A DNA stretch of 64,000 nt from CAWCTD01 sp963798455 (GTDB taxonomy: Bacteria; Acidobacteriota; Terriglobia; Bryobacterales; Bryobacteraceae). The position numbers were made by a program, and so were the translations under genes. The DNA lies in NCBI GenBank assembly GCA_963798455.1, contig CAWCTD010000003.1, positions 2,790,001 through 2,854,000 of the forward strand, written 5' to 3'. How positions within the stretch are numbered: position 1 is the first letter of the stretch; every line of letters starts with the position of its first letter. Below, piece by piece: positions 35,858-45,469 of this stretch. The notes under the pieces were generated by a model. That model did not search any database, was not told where the DNA came from, and worked only from the letters and a program-made list of their open reading frames with translations.

Positions 35858-38308
35858 GTGGAACGCTTCGTTTGCATCCACGGGCACTTCTATCAGCCGC
35901 CGCGCGAGAACCCATGGCTCGAGGCGGTAGAACTCCAAGACTCGGCTTACCCGTACCATGACTGGAACGAGAGGATCACCGCGGAGTGCTACGCGCCAAA
36001 CTCGGCGTCGCGCATTCTCGACACCGAAGATCGCATTCTGCGCATCGTGAACAACTACTCCAGAATCAGCTTCAATTTCGGGCCTACGCTGCTGGCTTGG
36101 ATGGAAGAGCATGCCCCGCCGGTCTACAGGTCGATTTTGGCCGCTGACCAGGAGAGCCGGTTCCGTTTCTCCGGCCACGGCTCCGCGCTGGCGCAAGCCT
36201 ACAATCACATCATTCTGCCACTGGCCAATTCCCGCGACAAGCGGACTCAGGTGATTTGGGGGATGCGGGACTTCGAGCATCGTTTCGGGCGCCGGCCGGA
36301 GGGAATGTGGCTGCCTGAAACTGCCGTGGATCTGGAGACCCTCGACCTGTTGGCGGAGGCCGGCATCCACTTCACCGTGCTCGCACAGAGCCAGGCGAGC
36401 CGGGTCAAAGCCGCCGGTGCGAGACACTGGAAAGACGTCAGCGGGGGGCGCATCGACCCATCCACCGCTTACCGGCTGCGCCTGCCCTCCGGCCGTGAAA
36501 TCAGCCTCTTCCTCTATGACGGGCCCATTTCACGCGCCGTGGCCTTCGAGGACCTCCTCAAGAGCGGCGAGAACCTCGTCCACCGGCTTCTTGGCTCTTT
36601 CTCCGACTCGCGGACCTGGCCGCAGCTTGCGCGCATAGCAACCGACGGCGAAACCTACGGCCATCACCGCGCACACGCCGACATGGCCCTGGCTTATGCG
36701 CTGCACCTTCTCGAGAGCGACCCGTCCATCCATCTGACCAACTACGGGGAGTTCCTCGAGAAGCACCCCCCGGCGCACCAGGTCCAGATCATCGAGAACA
36801 GCTCCTGGAGCTGCGTTCACGGTGTCGAGCGCTGGCGAAGCAATTGCGGGTGCAACTCGGGCGCGCATCCGGGATGGAAGCAGGAGTGGCGGGCGCCGTT
36901 GCGGGCCGCCTTGGACTGGTTGCGCGATCAACTGGCTGCGCTCTACGAGGAAAACGGAAGGGAACTGTTCACGGACCCATGGCCAACCAGGGACGACTAC
37001 ATCTCGGTGGTCCTGGATCGCTCACCCGAGAACATCCAGCGATTCCTGGCGCAGCACGGGCGGCCGGAGCAGAAGGAATCCGACGGAGTGGCCGCGCTGA
37101 AGCTGCTTGAGATGCAGCGGCACTCGATGCTCATGTACACCAGTTGTGGCTGGTTCTTCGATGAACTCTCCGACATCGAGACTGTGCAGGTGATTCAGTA
37201 CGCCGCACGAGCGCTGCAACTCGCGCAAGATGTCTCCGGAGACCATTTGGAGGAGGGTTTCCTGTACCGGCTTGCGCGAGCCGGGAGCAACCTTCCCGAG
37301 CACGGTGATGGACGGCGGATTTACGAGAAGTTCGTCCGGCCGGCAATGGTCACCCTGGAGAAAGTCGGTGCTCACTACGCGATCAGCTCGCTGTTTGAAG
37401 ACTACCCCGACGAGGCTGTGGTCTACTCGCATACGGTGACGCGAAAGTCCTTCCGCGTAATCCAGGAGGGCAACATGCGCCTGGCGCTCGGAAGGGCGCA
37501 GGTAAGGTCCCGCATTACCCGGGAGTCCGGGGATGTCAGCTTTGGAGTGCTGCACCTTGGCGACCAGAACGTCCACGGAGGTGTCCGCGAATACCGCGGC
37601 GAAGGAGCTTTTGGCGATCTCCAGTCGGAGATTGCCGGGATTTTTCACAGCGGCGATATCCCGGCAATCGTCCACGCCGTGGACCGACACTTCGGCGCGG
37701 GAATCTACTCTCTTCGGCTCCTGTTCCGCGACGAGCAGCGGAAGATCGTGGGGATGATCCTGGACTCTGCGCTGCGCGATGCGGGTGTCCTGTACCAAAA
37801 CTTCTACGCCCGATACGCGACTCTGGCTGGCTTCGTGGCGGACCTTGGAATCCCCCTGCCGGACCGGTTCAGGATGGCCATCGACTTCACGCTGCACGAA
37901 GAGTTCTTGTCGGCGCTTTCGGCGGACGAGGTGGATGCCGGGAGAGTCAGGGCTGTTCTGGAGCAGATTCAGGCGACCGGGATTCCCTTGGACGCCGTGA
38001 CCGCGGAATACACACTGCGAAAGAACATGGAGGGGGCTGCCCGCCAACTGCACCTCCGGCCGGAGAGCCTGGAATCGATGCAGCATTTGGAGAGGGTCCT
38101 CGGTGTCTGCCCTCTTCTGCCGTTCCAAGCGAATCTCTGGCTTCCTCAGAACACCTACTACGATGTAATGAGCACCCAAGTCGACGTCATGCGTGCAAGG
38201 GCCATGCGAGGGGACAGCGAGGCGGCGGCGTGGATCAAAAGTGCGCGCGCCATAGGGGAGCTCCTGCGGGTCCGAGGCGAATGGGAACCCGTGGAGGTGT
38301 CTGCATGA
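35858..38308 (+). CDS. GH57 family glycosidase with DUF3536
   Basis: The 816-residue protein starts at a GTG directly after the treZ stop and begins MERFVCIHGHFYQPPRENPW. GH57 motifs are FNFGPTLLAWME, the nucleophile region GMWLPETAVDLETL (glutamate near residue 150) and ATDGETYGHHR (aspartate near 263). The DUF3536 C-terminal region spans about 400-800. This subtype is found beside treY/treZ. The substrate is presumed alpha-glucan (branching or debranching), but not known from sequence. It is coupled to treY by a four-base overlap. Confidence 0.87.
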   Translation: MERFVCIHGHFYQPPRENPWLEAVELQDSAYPYHDWNERITAECYAPNSASRILDTEDRILRIVNNYSRISFNFGPTLLAWMEEHAPPVYRSILAADQESRFRFSGHGSALAQAYNHIILPLANSRDKRTQVIWGMRDFEHRFGRRPEGMWLPETAVDLETLDLLAEAGIHFTVLAQSQASRVKAAGARHWKDVSGGRIDPSTAYRLRLPSGREISLFLYDGPISRAVAFEDLLKSGENLVHRLLGSFSDSRTWPQLARIATDGETYGHHRAHADMALAYALHLLESDPSIHLTNYGEFLEKHPPAHQVQIIENSSWSCVHGVERWRSNCGCNSGAHPGWKQEWRAPLRAALDWLRDQLAALYEENGRELFTDPWPTRDDYISVVLDRSPENIQRFLAQHGRPEQKESDGVAALKLLEMQRHSMLMYTSCGWFFDELSDIETVQVIQYAARALQLAQDVSGDHLEEGFLYRLARAGSNLPEHGDGRRIYEKFVRPAMVTLEKVGAHYAISSLFEDYPDEAVVYSHTVTRKSFRVIQEGNMRLALGRAQVRSRITRESGDVSFGVLHLGDQNVHGGVREYRGEGAFGDLQSEIAGIFHSGDIPAIVHAVDRHFGAGIYSLRLLFRDEQRKIVGMILDSALRDAGVLYQNFYARYATLAGFVADLGIPLPDRFRMAIDFTLHEEFLSALSADEVDAGRVRAVLEQIQATGIPLDAVTAEYTLRKNMEGAARQLHLRPESLESMQHLERVLGVCPLLPFQANLWLPQNTYYDVMSTQVDVMRARAMRGDSEAAAWIKSARAIGELLRVRGEWEPVEVSA

Positions 38309-41178
38309 GGGCGTCCAGAGTTCCAGTCTCGACCTACCGTGTTCAGTTGAACAGGGATTTCCGCTTTCTGGATGCCCGAGACCTGATTCCGTATCTCCAC
38401 GCCCTTGGCATTGGGGACCTCTATTGTTCGCCCCGCTTCCGGGCGCGCAGGGGCAGTTCGCACGGCTACGACGTCGCCGATCCCGCGCTGGTGAACTCGG
38501 AATTGGGCACGGAATCCGACTTCGATGGGTTGTGCCAGAGGCTCCAGCACTACGGCATGGGCCTGCTGCTGGATATCGTGCCCAACCACATGGTCGCCAG
38601 CCAGGAGAATCCGTGGTGGATGGACGTGCTCGAAAACGGCCCCAGTTCCCCGTACGCCCACTACTTCGATATCGACTGGCATCCGGTTGCCTCCAAGGCG
38701 GCTTTCTTGCAGGAGAACAAGGTGATCCTGCCCATTCTGGGCGAGCTGTACGGCGCCACCTTGGTGAACCAGGAACTGAACCTCCGGCTGGACGAGGGAG
38801 GTTTCTTCGTCGAGTACTACGACCGGAAGCTTCCGTTGGACCCGGGAAGCTGTGGTCCCATCCTCGAACGTTGTAGTGAGCAACTCCACAAAGCCCTTGG
38901 CCAGGACGATCCGGCCGTTCTGGAGATCGCACGACTGAGGGGTGTCTCTGCCTCTATTCCTGAGCGGACGGTGCTCGATCCTCAGGCTGTGGCGCAGCGG
39001 CGTGAGCTCGCCGCGGAGGTCAAGAAGGGGATCTTTGGCCTCTACCGGGACCGGCTCGAAGTGCGTTTAGTCATCGGCGCAGCCCTGCGGGAGATGAGCG
39101 GTGAGAAAGGCAGGCCCGCATCCTTTGAGTTCCTCCATAAGGTGCTCTCGGAGCAGGCCTACCGGCTGGCTTCCTGGAGGATCGCCTTCGAGGAGATGAA
39201 CTACCGCCGTTTCTTCGACATCAACGACCTGGTGTGCCTCCGCTTGGAGGAGCCCGATGTGTTTGATCGCAGGCATGCCGCCATACTTCGGCTTGTCAGG
39301 GAAGGCAAAGTGACGGGGCTCCGCGTCGATCATATCGACGGCCTCTATGATCCTCCCGGTTACTTGGACCGCCTCCAGGCCGCCATCGGCGCGTCGCGGC
39401 CGGACTTCTATGTCGTTGTCGAAAAGATTCTGGGCAAAGACGAGCCTCTTCGCCAAGACTGGCGGGTCTGCGGCACCACGGGTTACGACTTCCTCAACGC
39501 GGTGAACGACATCTTCATTGACCCCGCCGGTCTGGAGAAGCTGGAATCGGTTTACGCCGGCTTGACCGGGGAGAACCTGCCCTTCGCGGAGGTCTGTTAT
39601 GCACGCAACAAACAAGTGATGTGGAAGATGTTTACGGGCGAGGTTCACACGCTGGGGCACGCCCTGGCAAAGCTGGCGGCGCAGGATCGCCACGCCCGTG
39701 ATGTGGCTCTGACCGAGCTGATGAGGGCGCTGGTGGAGGTCACCGCATGTCTGCCCGTGTATCGCACCTATATCCGCGGTCTGCCCATCTCCGACACGGA
39801 TCGCCAGTACCTGCAACGCACTCTGGACCTTGCCGACAAGCGCACGACCGAACTGGAAGCCGGTTCTCACGCGTTCGACTTCTTCCGCTCAGTCCTGCTG
39901 CTGGAACCGCCCTCCTACGCCCCGGACCAGCTCGCCGACTACCTCCGCTTTGTGATGCGCTGGCAGCAATTCACCGGACCGGTGATGGCAAAGGGGCTGG
40001 AGGATACGGCTTTCTATGTCCACAACAGCCTGATCTCCCGAAATGAGGTGGGAGCCGATCCTTTGCGAGAGACGCCGCCGCTTGACTTGGCAGGCTTTCA
40101 CTCTTTCAATGAGCGGAAACTGGCGCAATGGCCGCACTCGATGAACGCCACATCCACCCACGACACCAAGCGAGGCGAAGACGTTCGAGCGCGGCTCGAT
40201 GTTCTTTCAGAGCTGCCCGCGGAGTGGGAGGAGCGCCTGCTCCGGTGGAGCCGCTGGAACAAAGGCAGGAAAGCCGTGGTAGATGGGCTGGCAGTGCCCA
40301 CCCCCGGCGAAGAGGTCTTGATCTACCAGACCCTGCTGGGGGCTTGGCCCCTGGAACCGGAGGAGCGGGAAGGGTTTGGTGAACGATTCAGGGAATTCGT
40401 AGTCAAGGCCGCGCGCGAAGCCAAGATCTACACAGGCTGGATACGGCATCATCTTGGGCACGAGGCCGCCCTGGTGCAGTTCGCCGAAGCGATTCTCGAT
40501 CAGTCCGACCGGTTCTGGCCCGACTTCCTTCGCTTTCAGCAGAAAATCGCGTTCCATGGCGCCATCAACGGGCTCTCGCAACTCCTGCTGAAGATCACAA
40601 GTCCTGGGGTCCCGGACTTCTATCAGGGTTCGGAGTTGTGGCATCTGTGCCTCGTGGACCCGGACAATCGGCGGCCGGTCGATTTCCGAAGGCGCGTAGT
40701 GGGGTTGGAGGAATTGCGCAAACGTGCCGACGGCAACCGCCGCGAACTCTTGCGGGAACTGTGCCACGGCTGGAAGGACGGCAGGATCAAGCTCTACTTG
40801 ACGGACGAGGCGCTCGACTTTCGCCGGGAGAGATCTTCGCTTTTCTTCGAGGGTGGTTATGTGCCGGTGGCCGCCACCGGGGAGAAGGCCCACTGCGTTT
40901 GCGCCTTCGCGCGACATCGAAAAGACCAGTGGTCCCTCACCGTCACGCCGCGCTGGACCACCAGGCTGACCTCCCCGGCCAGGAGATCCCTCAGCCGCAT
41001 GAGCTGGGGCGATACCATGCTGTCGCTGCCGGATGCGGCGCCGCGACGATGGCGAAACGTCCTGACCACGGAAGTATTGAATGTTTCGCGGCTAACCAAC
41101 AGGCCCCGCCTGTTGCCCCTCGATGTGGTCTTGCGCCTGTTTCCTGTAGCACTGCTGGAAGGGGCGGACAAGGAGTAA
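38305..41178 (+). CDS. treY: Malto-oligosyltrehalose synthase
   Basis: From the ATG at 38305, overlapping the previous stop, the protein is 957 residues. It has a GH13 barrel: VPVSTYRVQLNRDFRF, LLLDIVPNHMV, the nucleophile region TGLRVDHIDGLYDP, the acid/base region YVVVEKILGKDEPL and the stabiliser NATSTHDTKRGEDVRARL. It isomerises the terminal alpha-1,4 bond of maltodextrins to an alpha-1,1 trehalose link. TreX, the debranching partner, is absent. It ends 45 bases before the convergent hemG stop. Confidence 0.94.
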   Translation: MRASRVPVSTYRVQLNRDFRFLDARDLIPYLHALGIGDLYCSPRFRARRGSSHGYDVADPALVNSELGTESDFDGLCQRLQHYGMGLLLDIVPNHMVASQENPWWMDVLENGPSSPYAHYFDIDWHPVASKAAFLQENKVILPILGELYGATLVNQELNLRLDEGGFFVEYYDRKLPLDPGSCGPILERCSEQLHKALGQDDPAVLEIARLRGVSASIPERTVLDPQAVAQRRELAAEVKKGIFGLYRDRLEVRLVIGAALREMSGEKGRPASFEFLHKVLSEQAYRLASWRIAFEEMNYRRFFDINDLVCLRLEEPDVFDRRHAAILRLVREGKVTGLRVDHIDGLYDPPGYLDRLQAAIGASRPDFYVVVEKILGKDEPLRQDWRVCGTTGYDFLNAVNDIFIDPAGLEKLESVYAGLTGENLPFAEVCYARNKQVMWKMFTGEVHTLGHALAKLAAQDRHARDVALTELMRALVEVTACLPVYRTYIRGLPISDTDRQYLQRTLDLADKRTTELEAGSHAFDFFRSVLLLEPPSYAPDQLADYLRFVMRWQQFTGPVMAKGLEDTAFYVHNSLISRNEVGADPLRETPPLDLAGFHSFNERKLAQWPHSMNATSTHDTKRGEDVRARLDVLSELPAEWEERLLRWSRWNKGRKAVVDGLAVPTPGEEVLIYQTLLGAWPLEPEEREGFGERFREFVVKAAREAKIYTGWIRHHLGHEAALVQFAEAILDQSDRFWPDFLRFQQKIAFHGAINGLSQLLLKITSPGVPDFYQGSELWHLCLVDPDNRRPVDFRRRVVGLEELRKRADGNRRELLRELCHGWKDGRIKLYLTDEALDFRRERSSLFFEGGYVPVAATGEKAHCVCAFARHRKDQWSLTVTPRWTTRLTSPARRSLSRMSWGDTMLSLPDAAPRRWRNVLTTEVLNVSRLTNRPRLLPLDVVLRLFPVALLEGADKE

Positions 41179-41222
41179 CCTTCGGCTCCATGCGACCTCG
41201 GGCGCGGTTGCATGCTTCGGTG

Positions 41223-42590
41223 CTACCTGCTCCGCCCGCCGATAATGGACTCCGCCGCCTGCTTCCCCATGCGGGCGCAGTCAGGGACCCCGATGCCGGT
41301 GTAGGCATTGCCCGCCAGGTACAGCCCCGGGTTTCCATCGAGCCGCGCCTGGATGGCTTCCACGCGCCGCTTATGCCCCACGGTGTACTGCGCCATGGAT
41401 CGAGGCCAGCGGTTGACGCGCGAGAATACGGGCTGGGCAGTCACGCCCATGATCTCTTTCAGCTCCGCGCGCACCTGGTCCGTCAGCCGTTCGTCGCTCT
41501 CCTCCGCGATTCCGCCGAGGAAGCAACGCAGCAACACTTTGCTTTCCGGGACCCGATAGGGAAACTTGGTGCCCACCCAGGTACACGCCACCAGCCTGCG
41601 GCGCTCTTTCTTCGGAACCAGGAAACCGAAGCCTTTCTGTGAGCCGTCGAATCCGTTCCTGTCGTAGCCGAGCGACAAAGTGATGGAGGAGTTGTAGGGA
41701 ATCGACGAAAGCAACTGGGCCAGCTCCGGGTCGATGGACCGGACGAGCGCCCCCGCTTCATATGCCGGGCAAGCCAGAACGACGGCCTTCGCCTCCACGG
41801 ACCCGCCGGCAATCCGGACCGAGAAACCGCCTTCGAACCGCTCGACCGCTTCCGCGGTGTCCGTGATGACCCGCAGCCGGGACGAGGCCGCATCGCTGAG
41901 AGCTTGGATCAGAGAACCCAGGCCGGCCTTGAGCGTCTGAAATAGGGGTGCTTTCCCGCCACTGTGCGCGGCCCGGCGGCGCGCGGCCAGTACGCCTCGC
42001 GTCAGGCTGCCGTACTTCTTCTCGATCTCGGCGAACAAAGACAGCACGCTCGAAATGCTGAGCTGCTCCGGATCACCGCCGTACACGCCGGAAAGCAGTG
42101 GTTCGGCCAGGTAGTCCACCACCTCCTGCCCATAGTGATCCCGGATGAAATCGGCCACCGAACGGTCTTCGCGCGGAGTCCCCGAGGGCCGGCGCAGGCA
42201 TTCCAGTCCCATGCGGATCTTGGTGGGCCAGCTCACCAGGCGGGTCGCGACCATGGGCAGGATGCGGGTTGGGACCATCAGCATCAGGCCGTCAGGCAGG
42301 GGTACCAGGCGGCCTCCGCGCTTGACGTAGGTCACCCGCAGATGGTCGTTCGAGCCGATGATCTCGTTCGCCAGGCCCAGCTCGTGGATCAATTCCGAGG
42401 CCCAAGGTTTGGAAGAGATAAAGCTGTCCGGCCCCGCTTCGATCACGCAGCCGTCCACCGATTCGGTGTGGATCACGCCCCCCAGGCGCGGTCTGCGCTC
42501 AACCAGCGTGGACTGCACGCCGGCCCTAGCCAGGTAGTAGGCAGTCGAGAGCCCGGAAATGCCGCCGCCGATAATAACTACGGGATGCAC
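41223..42590 (-). CDS. hemG: Protoporphyrinogen oxidase, HemY/HemG flavoprotein type
   Basis: This 455-residue FAD-dependent oxidase begins at the GTG at 42590 (VHPVVIIGGGISGLSTAYYL), three bases after the hemH stop, with GAGGCGG upstream. The Rossmann GxGxxG, ERRPRLGGVIHTE, EAGPDSFISSKPWA and the C-terminal AGNAYTGIGVPDCARMGKQAAE flavin contact are present. It oxidises protoporphyrinogen IX to protoporphyrin IX, the substrate of the adjacent ferrochelatase. The last 190 bases (41239-41430) are repeated at 33755-33942. The longer frame to 42638 overlaps hemH. Confidence 0.93.
   Translation of the reverse strand: MHPVVIIGGGISGLSTAYYLARAGVQSTLVERRPRLGGVIHTESVDGCVIEAGPDSFISSKPWASELIHELGLANEIIGSNDHLRVTYVKRGGRLVPLPDGLMLMVPTRILPMVATRLVSWPTKIRMGLECLRRPSGTPREDRSVADFIRDHYGQEVVDYLAEPLLSGVYGGDPEQLSISSVLSLFAEIEKKYGSLTRGVLAARRRAAHSGGKAPLFQTLKAGLGSLIQALSDAASSRLRVITDTAEAVERFEGGFSVRIAGGSVEAKAVVLACPAYEAGALVRSIDPELAQLLSSIPYNSSITLSLGYDRNGFDGSQKGFGFLVPKKERRRLVACTWVGTKFPYRVPESKVLLRCFLGGIAEESDERLTDQVRAELKEIMGVTAQPVFSRVNRWPRSMAQYTVGHKRRVEAIQARLDGNPGLYLAGNAYTGIGVPDCARMGKQAAESIIGGRSR
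41239..41430. repeat. Direct repeat: 3' end of intact hemG (partner at 33755-33942)
   Basis: Aligned by eye, about four in five bases match the remnant at 33755-33942, with exact blocks such as GGTGTAGGCATTGCCCGCCA and TGTACTGCGCCATGGATCG. The two copies are in the same orientation, about 7.3 kb apart, with the trehalose operon between them. Confidence 0.85.
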
Positions 42591-42591
42591 G

Positions 42592-43488
42592 TCAGGCCGC
42601 CTCGAGCTTCTCCCCGGCCACGGCAGCCAGCGCGCCAATGAAGGTGGGCGAATCGTTCAGGGACTCCGGCCGCACCAGCCGGATGCCGCGCTGGGCGGCA
42701 TACCCGCGGAACAGAATATCGACGTCGTACAGGATCTCGATGTGGTCCGACACGAATCCGATGGGGTGCAAAACCACCTCGCTTACCCCTTCTTCGGCGT
42801 AGCGGTCCAGCGTGGATTCGACCGTCGGGCCGAGCCAGCGGTCGTCGGTCAGCCCCTGGCTCTGGTAGGCGAAGTCCCACTGGGACAGGCCCGCGCGCTG
42901 GGCCACGGCGTGCGCCGTGGCTTGTGTCTCGGCAGGGTATGCGTCCGCGCTCTCCAGGATCTTCTCGGGCAGACTGTGCGCCGTGAACAGGACTCTCTCG
43001 CGGGGAAGGAGCGGAGCAAGCTTCTCATGGAAGGCCCCGATGAGCGACGGGTGGAGGCAAAAGCTCTTGGTCCACACCACCTCGGCCTCGACGCCCAGTT
43101 CGACCTTGGCCTCCTGCGTCCGGCGAAAGTACAGACCAACGCTCAACTTGGAGTATTGCGGCGCCAGGCACAGGGCCACGATGCGCTCGACGCCCTCGGC
43201 TTTTATCCGGGACATGGTCTCCGGAATCGAGGGCCGCCAGTTGCGCATGGCTACATAGACCCGGGCCGGACGGCGGGTCTCTCGAAGGCGCTGTTCCAGG
43301 GCTTGGGCCTGTTCGTTAGTCCGGGCGGTGAGCGGCGAACCTCCCCCGATGGCGGCGTACCGCTGCTTGATCTCCTCGACTAGATGCGGCGCCAGGGGTC
43401 TCCCCGAGCGAACCAGAGCCAGGTATTCCTCGATCTCTTCCAGTCGCTCCGGGGCGCCGTGGGCGAGCAGGAGAACCGCCTGCTTCAT
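42592..43488 (-). CDS. hemH: Ferrochelatase
   Basis: This 298-residue protein opens VLLLAHGAPERLEEIEEYL with the GGSPLTARTNEQA segment. It has the catalytic histidine region VLFTAHSLPEKIL, the YQSQGLTDDRWLGPTVESTL stretch and VVLHPIGFVSDHIEILYDVD with the conserved metal-binding H and E. It inserts iron into protoporphyrin IX. It overlaps hemE by four bases and precedes hemG by one base, so all three are one translation unit. Confidence 0.95.
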   Translation of the reverse strand: MKQAVLLLAHGAPERLEEIEEYLALVRSGRPLAPHLVEEIKQRYAAIGGGSPLTARTNEQAQALEQRLRETRRPARVYVAMRNWRPSIPETMSRIKAEGVERIVALCLAPQYSKLSVGLYFRRTQEAKVELGVEAEVVWTKSFCLHPSLIGAFHEKLAPLLPRERVLFTAHSLPEKILESADAYPAETQATAHAVAQRAGLSQWDFAYQSQGLTDDRWLGPTVESTLDRYAEEGVSEVVLHPIGFVSDHIEILYDVDILFRGYAAQRGIRLVRPESLNDSPTFIGALAAVAGEKLEAA

Positions 43489-44507
43489 GGACGAAATTCA
43501 CGGACCATCTGCACCACGGCCTTGACGTTGTCCACCGGGGTCTCGGGCAGGAGCCCATGGCCGGTATTGAAGATGTGCCCCGGCCGCGTTCCCGTCCTCT
43601 TGAGCAGTTCGGTTACTTTCAGCTTGAGTTCCGGAAGCGGCGCGAACAGTGCGCCAGGATCGAGGTTCCCCTGGATGGCCGAGCGATAGCTGATGTCCAT
43701 CCAGGCCTGATCGATGTTGACCCTCCAGTCCACGCCCATCACGTCGCCGCCGGCGGCGTGAAGCTCCCGGAAGAACCCGGCCGCGCCGGTGCCGAAATGA
43801 ACGACGGGCACTCCGCTGGAGCGGATTCTTTCGATCAAAGCGCGGGAATAGGGGGCGACGAAGCGCACGTAGTCGTCGGGGCCGAGCGAGCCCACCCAAC
43901 TGTCGAACACCTGGATGGCCCGCGCGCCGGAAGCCACCTGCATCAGCGCGAACGGCCCGAGCACGTCCACCAGCTTACCCATCAGGCGGCGCCAGAGAGT
44001 CTCGTTTCCGTACATCATCTGCTTGGTGCGCAGGAACGAGCGCGACGCGCCGCCTTCGATGACGTAGCTGGCCACGGTGAAGGGCGCCCCCACGAAGCCC
44101 ACCACGGGCACCTTGCCCGCCAGCGCCTTGGAGACGAGCTGAATGGCTTCGCCGACGTAGCCCAGGTCGTCCGTGTTGGAGATGGACAGCGTGTCCACGT
44201 CCGCTGACGTCCGCACCGGGTTTGCTATCACCGGGCCTTCGCCGGGGGAGAAGCGCAGCTTCAGCCCCATGACCTCGATGGGAAGCAGCAGATCGGCAAA
44301 GATGATCGCGGCATCGACATCCAGAATCTCGACCGGCTGGAGCGTAACGGCCGCCGCCAGGTCGGGCCGCTTACAGATCTCCAGGATTCCGCGCTTGGCG
44401 CGAATCTCGCGATATTGTTTGAGATAACGTCCCGCCTGCCGCATGAACCACACGGGCCGCACATCGGTCGGCCGACGCCGGCAGGCATCCAGAAAACGGC
44501 TATTCAT
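43485..44507 (-). CDS. hemE: Uroporphyrinogen decarboxylase
   Basis: The 340-residue protein begins MNSRFLDACRRRPTDVRPVWFMRQAGRYL, carrying the diagnostic PVWFMRQAGRYL motif. Also present are DAAIIFADLLLPIEVMGL, GFVGAPFTVASYVIEG, FDSWVGSLGPDDY and HFGTGAAG. It converts uroporphyrinogen III to coproporphyrinogen III. The ATG at 44507 overlaps the apbE stop; an upstream ATG at 44522 is less likely. It is separated in pathway order from hemH/hemG by coproporphyrinogen oxidase, which is not here. Confidence 0.95.
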   Translation of the reverse strand: MNSRFLDACRRRPTDVRPVWFMRQAGRYLKQYREIRAKRGILEICKRPDLAAAVTLQPVEILDVDAAIIFADLLLPIEVMGLKLRFSPGEGPVIANPVRTSADVDTLSISNTDDLGYVGEAIQLVSKALAGKVPVVGFVGAPFTVASYVIEGGASRSFLRTKQMMYGNETLWRRLMGKLVDVLGPFALMQVASGARAIQVFDSWVGSLGPDDYVRFVAPYSRALIERIRSSGVPVVHFGTGAAGFFRELHAAGGDVMGVDWRVNIDQAWMDISYRSAIQGNLDPGALFAPLPELKLKVTELLKRTGTRPGHIFNTGHGLLPETPVDNVKAVVQMVREFRP

Positions 44508-45469
44508 TGGAGCCACGCGCATGCCAGTTTCGCTTGATCTTCGCAGAAAAAAGCGCGAAGTCCCTCGGGTTTGTGCTTGGCCGCCCAGTCACGGCCGAGA
44601 ATGAAGAACGGCTTTGTCCAGGCCTCGCTTGTGAGCGTCTGGGGCGCCATCACGGATACCGACAACACTCCGGAAGCGGGATAGCCAGTCCGTGGGTCCA
44701 TGATGTGGCTGTAGATCTTGCCTTCCGCCTCGAAGAACTTTTCATAGTCCCCGGAGGTGGATAGAGATTCGTTGTTCAGCTTCACTTCCGCCACAGTCTC
44801 CCGATACGACCTCGGATGCCGGATTTTCACCGTCCAACCCGTGTCGTTGGGCGGCGTCCCCAAGCCATAAATGCTGCTGCTGCCGGCTGAAATCATGGCT
44901 GACTGGATGCCCTGTTCTTTCAGCTTATCGATCATACGGTCCACGGCGTAACCCTTGCCGATCCCGCCCGGGTCGAGTTCCACCCCGGGCTTGAGAAAGC
45001 GGACCGTCCGGTTCTGGCGGTCCAGAACGACCTTCCCAAAACCCACCTTTTCGAGTGCCGTGGCGACTTGCGCCGTGGACGGCAAACGTCCCGTGCCGCG
45101 AAAAAAACCCCAGACACGCATCAGGGGGCCGACGGTGATATCGAAAGTCCCCTCGCTCTGGCGGCTGATCTCGGCGCAATAGGCCAGGAGCTGGAACAGT
45201 TCCGGCGACACCTGCACCGGCTTCTGGGCAGCTTCCCGGTTCACTCTGCTCCACTCGCTTTCCGGGCGATAGTTCGACAACATTCGATCCAGGCGGTTCG
45301 CCTCGGCGAAAGCCGCCCCCACACCCTGCTCCAGCACCTGCTGGTCATCCGCATAGGCGATCACGATGAACGTGGTCCCCATGGCGTCGAGGCTGTCCTC
45401 CAACCGGAGCGCCTCTCCGGCCTGGAGGAGGCCTGCAACTAATAACAAAAGTACCACAAATTGTTTCAT
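44504..45469 (-). CDS. apbE: FAD:protein FMN transferase (ApbE family), exported
   Basis: The 321-residue product has a lipoprotein-like or cleavable signal (MKQFVVLLLLVAGLLQAG), then the ApbE core: DSLDAMGTTFIVIAYAD, YRPESEWSRVN, FDITVGPLMRVWGF, GVELDPGGIGKGYAVDRMID, and the C-terminal HIMDPRTGYPASG with LTSEAWTKPFFILG. ApbE attaches FMN to threonine or serine of exported redox proteins. It overlaps rbfA by four bases. Its place in a translation/heme operon may reflect flavin protein maturation of the respiratory chain. Confidence 0.93.
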   Translation of the reverse strand: MKQFVVLLLLVAGLLQAGEALRLEDSLDAMGTTFIVIAYADDQQVLEQGVGAAFAEANRLDRMLSNYRPESEWSRVNREAAQKPVQVSPELFQLLAYCAEISRQSEGTFDITVGPLMRVWGFFRGTGRLPSTAQVATALEKVGFGKVVLDRQNRTVRFLKPGVELDPGGIGKGYAVDRMIDKLKEQGIQSAMISAGSSSIYGLGTPPNDTGWTVKIRHPRSYRETVAEVKLNNESLSTSGDYEKFFEAEGKIYSHIMDPRTGYPASGVLSVSVMAPQTLTSEAWTKPFFILGRDWAAKHKPEGLRAFFCEDQAKLACAWLQ

